This document shows positions 5,947 through 7,394 of a DNA stretch of 7,394 nucleotides, piece after piece. Made by a program: the position numbers and the translations under genes. The notes beneath the pieces are model-generated. The model saw only the letters and a program-made list of their open reading frames with translations, was not told the origin of the DNA and did no database searches. The DNA is from Candidatus Rokuibacteriota bacterium. Its GTDB lineage: Bacteria > Methylomirabilota > Methylomirabilia > Rokubacteriales > CSP1-6. The stretch is from contig QHRT01000167.1 in NCBI GenBank assembly GCA_003220195.1, positions 1 to 7,394 on the forward strand, written 5' to 3'. How positions within the stretch are numbered: position 1 is the stretch's first letter; every line of letters starts with the position of its first letter.

Positions 5947-5967
5947 TACAATGGCGTGAGGGAGGGG
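5947..5967 (+). promoter_or_regulatory. Possible -10 box and strong Shine-Dalgarno of the BI-1 family gene
   Basis: TACAAT (5947-5952) matches 5 of 6 bases of a -10 box, and AGGGAGGGG (5959-5967) is a strong ribosome site 7 nt before the ATG at 5975. No convincing -35 is seen 16-18 nt upstream of TACAAT, so the promoter call is weak while the ribosome site is solid. Together with the 236-nt gap from the LLM gene it suggests that the membrane protein is transcribed separately. Confidence 0.45.
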
Positions 5968-5974
5968 TTCACAC

Positions 5975-6664
5975 ATGGACGCATGGACGACGACACGGGC
6001 CGGGACGGTCGAGCGAATCTCCGCGTTTCTCTGGAAGGTCTACGCCTGGATGGCCATCGGCCTCGGGATCACCGCGGTCGTGGCGTTCGTGGTGGCGAGC
6101 TCGCCGGAGATGCTCCGCGTGCTCGTCGGAAACCGCCTCGTGTTCTTCGGCCTGGTGATCGCCGAGCTCGGACTCGTGTTCTACCTCTCCGCGCGCGCCA
6201 CCCAGATGGCGCCGAGCTCCGCCGCCGGGTTGTTCGCGCTCTACTCCGCGCTGAACGGCGTCACGCTGTCGGTCGTCCTCATCGCGTACACGGGCGAGTC
6301 GGTCGCGACGACCTTCGTCGTGACCGCCGGCATGTTCGGCGCGCTCGCCTTCTTCGGCTCGACGACGAAACGGAGTCTCGCCGGCGCCGGACAGTTCTTC
6401 ATGATGGGGCTGGTCGGTCTGATCCTGGCGTCCATCGTCGGCATCTTCTGGCACAACGACGCGCTGCAGTTCCTGATCTCGGTGGTCGGCGTGATCGTCT
6501 TCACCGGCCTCACGGCATATGACGCGCAGCGACTGAAGCAGATGGCGCTCGCGTTGCCCGAGGGCGAAGCCGGCAGCTACGCGATCGTCGGCGCGCTCGC
6601 GCTCTACCTCGACTTCGTGAACCTGTTCTTGATGCTGCTCCGCTTCACCGGCCGCCGGGACTGA
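5975..6664 (+). CDS. Bax inhibitor-1 (BI-1/YccA/YbhL) family seven-helix membrane protein
   Basis: 229-residue inner-membrane protein of the BI-1 family (UPF0005/PF01027), the usual bacterial length (about 215-240). Hydrophobic segments lie at about 19-41, 50-71, 81-105, 108-128, 137-159, 164-181 and 201-223, with a polar N-terminus and a short basic tail. Family motifs are FTGLTAYDAQRLKQM (176-190) and ALYLDFVNLFLMLLR (209-223). Asp183 and Asp213 correspond to the aspartate pair described as the pH-sensing gate of the Bacillus YetJ calcium-leak channel. From the family, likely roles are a pH-dependent ion leak or, as for YccA, interplay with FtsH membrane proteolysis; neither is shown here. 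It has its own strong ribosome site and is separated from the catabolic operon, so it is probably unrelated housekeeping or stress function. It is convergent with the next gene across a hairpin-rich spacer. Confidence 0.95.
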   Translation: MDAWTTTRAGTVERISAFLWKVYAWMAIGLGITAVVAFVVASSPEMLRVLVGNRLVFFGLVIAELGLVFYLSARATQMAPSSAAGLFALYSALNGVTLSVVLIAYTGESVATTFVVTAGMFGALAFFGSTTKRSLAGAGQFFMMGLVGLILASIVGIFWHNDALQFLISVVGVIVFTGLTAYDAQRLKQMALALPEGEAGSYAIVGALALYLDFVNLFLMLLRFTGRRD

Positions 6665-6676
6665 TCGACTGATTAC

Positions 6677-6702
6677 ATGGGGGGCCCCGAATGGCCCCCC
6701 AT
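6677..6702. terminator. 10-bp perfect hairpin downstream of the BI-1 family gene
   Basis: ATGGGGGGCC (6677-6686) and GGCCCCCCAT (6693-6702) pair perfectly around the loop CCGAAT, 12 nt after the BI-1 stop. There is no T tract, so it may act as a Rho-assisted or GC-stem-only terminator, or as mRNA end protection. Because the spacer lies between convergent genes, it could serve both strands. Confidence 0.6.
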
Positions 6703-6714
6703 CCTTGAAGCGAA

Positions 6715-6729
6715 GGGGGCTACGCCCCC
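6715..6729. repeat. Second short GC hairpin (GGGGGC-TAC-GCCCCC)
   Basis: Six G/C pairs around a 3-nt loop directly follow the first hairpin by 12 nt. GGGGGC-N3-GCCCCC units of this kind can be dispersed intergenic repeats in GC-rich genomes; whether this one recurs cannot be seen from one window. Confidence 0.4.
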
Positions 6730-6738
6730 CTCGCACTC

Positions 6739-6808
6739 CCCCGGCCCCGACGCTCGGAACCGCCCGGCCGAGCCGGGGCGGTCCTCGCCGCCGCGCGCGG
6801 CGGGGACC
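6739..6808. terminator. Overlapping GC-rich hairpins before the end of the minus-strand gene
   Basis: GGTCC-T-CGCCGC (6780-6791) pairs with GCGGCG-G-GGACC (6797-6808), a 12-bp stem with one T-G wobble and a 5-nt loop. Just left of it, CCGCCC-GGC (6760-6768) can pair with GCC-GGGGCGG (6772-6781) with one bulged G. Alternatives compete for the same bases: CCCCGGC (6739-6745) with GCCGGGG (6772-6778), and GCTCGG (6752-6757) with CCGAGC (6768-6773). The strong stem lies 33 nt past the stop of the minus-strand gene and is its most likely transcript end. No T tract is seen on either strand. Confidence 0.5.
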
Positions 6809-6841
6809 GCAGCGATCGCTCGCCGGGATGCTGCACCGGCG

Positions 6842-7207
6842 TCAGAGGTTCTTGAACCGGTCGTTGAGCCGGGTGATCCGCTCCCGTTCCTTCGTCTCAG
6901 CGTCCTCACGGACGGCCCGCTCGCGGCTCGCCGATTCGACCTGCCGGGCGTAGCGCGCGTTCGTGGAGGCGATCCACTTGTCGATGGACTGGATCCACTG
7001 CTCCACGCGTTCCTCGTCACTCTTGAAGGAGAGCGCGTCACGGTCGAACACGACGCGCTGCGGGCCGGCCGTCGGCGACGCCTCGCCCGCGAGCTTGAAG
7101 AGCTCGAGCCATTCGCGCGACGGGATCGCGCAGAGCTGTACTTCCCATTGGGTGCCATTGGTCGTCCGGGGTGGGGTGGTGCGTTTGATCTCATCGATGG
7201 ATGACAC
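6842..7207 (-). CDS. Hypothetical 121-residue protein with charged helical C-terminus
   Basis: I do not recognise this protein. Starting at GTG 7207 it has 121 residues: a polar Thr/Pro-rich start (VSSIDEIKRTTPPRTTNG), a central part with SREWLELFKLAG (about 30-41) and a probable strand QRVVFDRDALSF (about 50-61), then a long helical region. The last 55 or so residues (EERVEQWIQSIDKW onward) are rich in Arg, Glu and Lys with heptad-like spacing, suggesting an amphipathic or coiled-coil tail. No signal peptide, membrane segment or metal motif is seen; it should be cytosolic. The GTG is chosen because AAGGAG lies exactly 6 nt upstream (7214-7219). The open frame extends to an ATG at 7354 (170 residues), but that start has no Shine-Dalgarno and the added 49 residues are Gly/Pro/Ala-rich with less biased third positions. 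High GC3 and good codon use support the gene being real. Confidence 0.75.
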   Translation of the reverse strand: MSSIDEIKRTTPPRTTNGTQWEVQLCAIPSREWLELFKLAGEASPTAGPQRVVFDRDALSFKSDEERVEQWIQSIDKWIASTNARYARQVESASRERAVREDAETKERERITRLNDRFKNL

Positions 7208-7375
7208 CTTGTTCTCCTTCTCCGCGCGCAAGAGGCTCGCGCGGTGCTCGGGACCGGTATGGGCGCTGAGAGCGGCGGCGGGTGTTGAGCCGCCCCGCTC
7301 CGGCGGAAGGGCCCGAACCTGCCCGATCAGCCAGTATCCCCCTTTACCCGGCATCGTGAGGTCGTGGCCATTTTA
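7208..7375 (-). promoter_or_regulatory. Possible promoter and long leader of the hypothetical gene
   Basis: On the minus strand TAAAAT (7375-7370) matches 5 of 6 bases of a -10 box; a -35 at 17-nt spacing would fall at or past the window edge. Transcription from near 7363 would give a leader of about 155 nt before the GTG at 7207. The leader is GC-rich with short self-complementary stretches but matches no riboswitch class I can recognise. Alternatively the same DNA encodes a 49-residue N-terminal extension from the ATG at 7354. Confidence 0.3.
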
Positions 7376-7394
7376 CCAACGCAATTCGTGCGTC

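Noticed and set aside
6811..6820. Palindrome AGCGATCGCT, containing the GCGATCGC octamer known as HIP1 in cyanobacteria
   Set aside because: A single 10-bp palindrome in GC-rich DNA is expected by chance, and nothing else suggests a cyanobacterium.
1..7394. CRISPR arrays, tRNA or rRNA genes, insertion sequences, integrase or attachment sites
   Set aside because: No regularly spaced repeats, tRNA-like cloverleaf sequence, transposase motif or duplicated ends were seen on reading both strands. Gene order and codon use look uniform, without clear signs of recent insertion.

Overview
This is a GC-rich window with very strong G/C bias at third codon positions. It carries seven convincing protein-coding genes, one of them cut by the left edge. 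The mix is an ABC-type substrate-binding protein, an ACMSD-like amidohydrolase, a soluble P450, a UbiD-family decarboxylase, an LLM flavin oxidoreductase and a BI-1 family membrane protein. It resembles catabolic regions of GC-rich, uncultured soil or sediment bacteria such as Rokubacteria (Methylomirabilota) or relatives. That placement is a guess from gene content and composition; there is no rRNA or other phylogenetic marker here.

Layout. (1) 1-1934, minus strand: an amidohydrolase (858-1934) followed by a periplasmic substrate-binding protein (778 running off the left edge). A perfect 10-bp inverted repeat sits on the amidohydrolase stop codon. (2) 1935-2079: a divergent promoter region. 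A -35-like TTGACC/TACTGT pair faces left and a TTGACA/GAAGAT pair faces right, with nested inverted repeats between and over them that look like an operator. (3) 2080-5738, plus strand: a compact run of P450, UbiD-like decarboxylase, a 64-residue winged-helix-like protein and an LLM flavin oxidoreductase. Gaps are 10 nt, a 4-nt overlap and 17 nt, so this is very likely one operon. (4) 5739-5974: a possible micro-ORF carrying a 5-bp tandem duplication that breaks its frame, then a weak promoter. (5) 5975-6664: a seven-helix BI-1/YccA-type membrane protein. (6) 6665-6841: a dense cluster of GC-rich hairpins between convergent genes. (7) 6842-7207, minus strand: an unrecognised 121-residue protein with a charged, helical C-terminus and a possible 150-nt leader.

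How the genes may work together. The divergent unit pairs a hydrolase/decarboxylase of the amidohydrolase-2 family and a solute receptor with an oxygenase, a prenyl-FMN-type decarboxylase and a flavin monooxygenase or dehydrogenase. This suggests uptake and stepwise oxidation and decarboxylation of an aromatic, terpenoid-like or unsaturated carboxylic acid. The substrate cannot be read from sequence. No ubiX prenyltransferase, ferredoxin, ferredoxin reductase, ABC permease or ABC ATPase is present, so these would have to come from elsewhere in the genome. The least familiar element is the small UbiD-coupled protein at 4678-4872.
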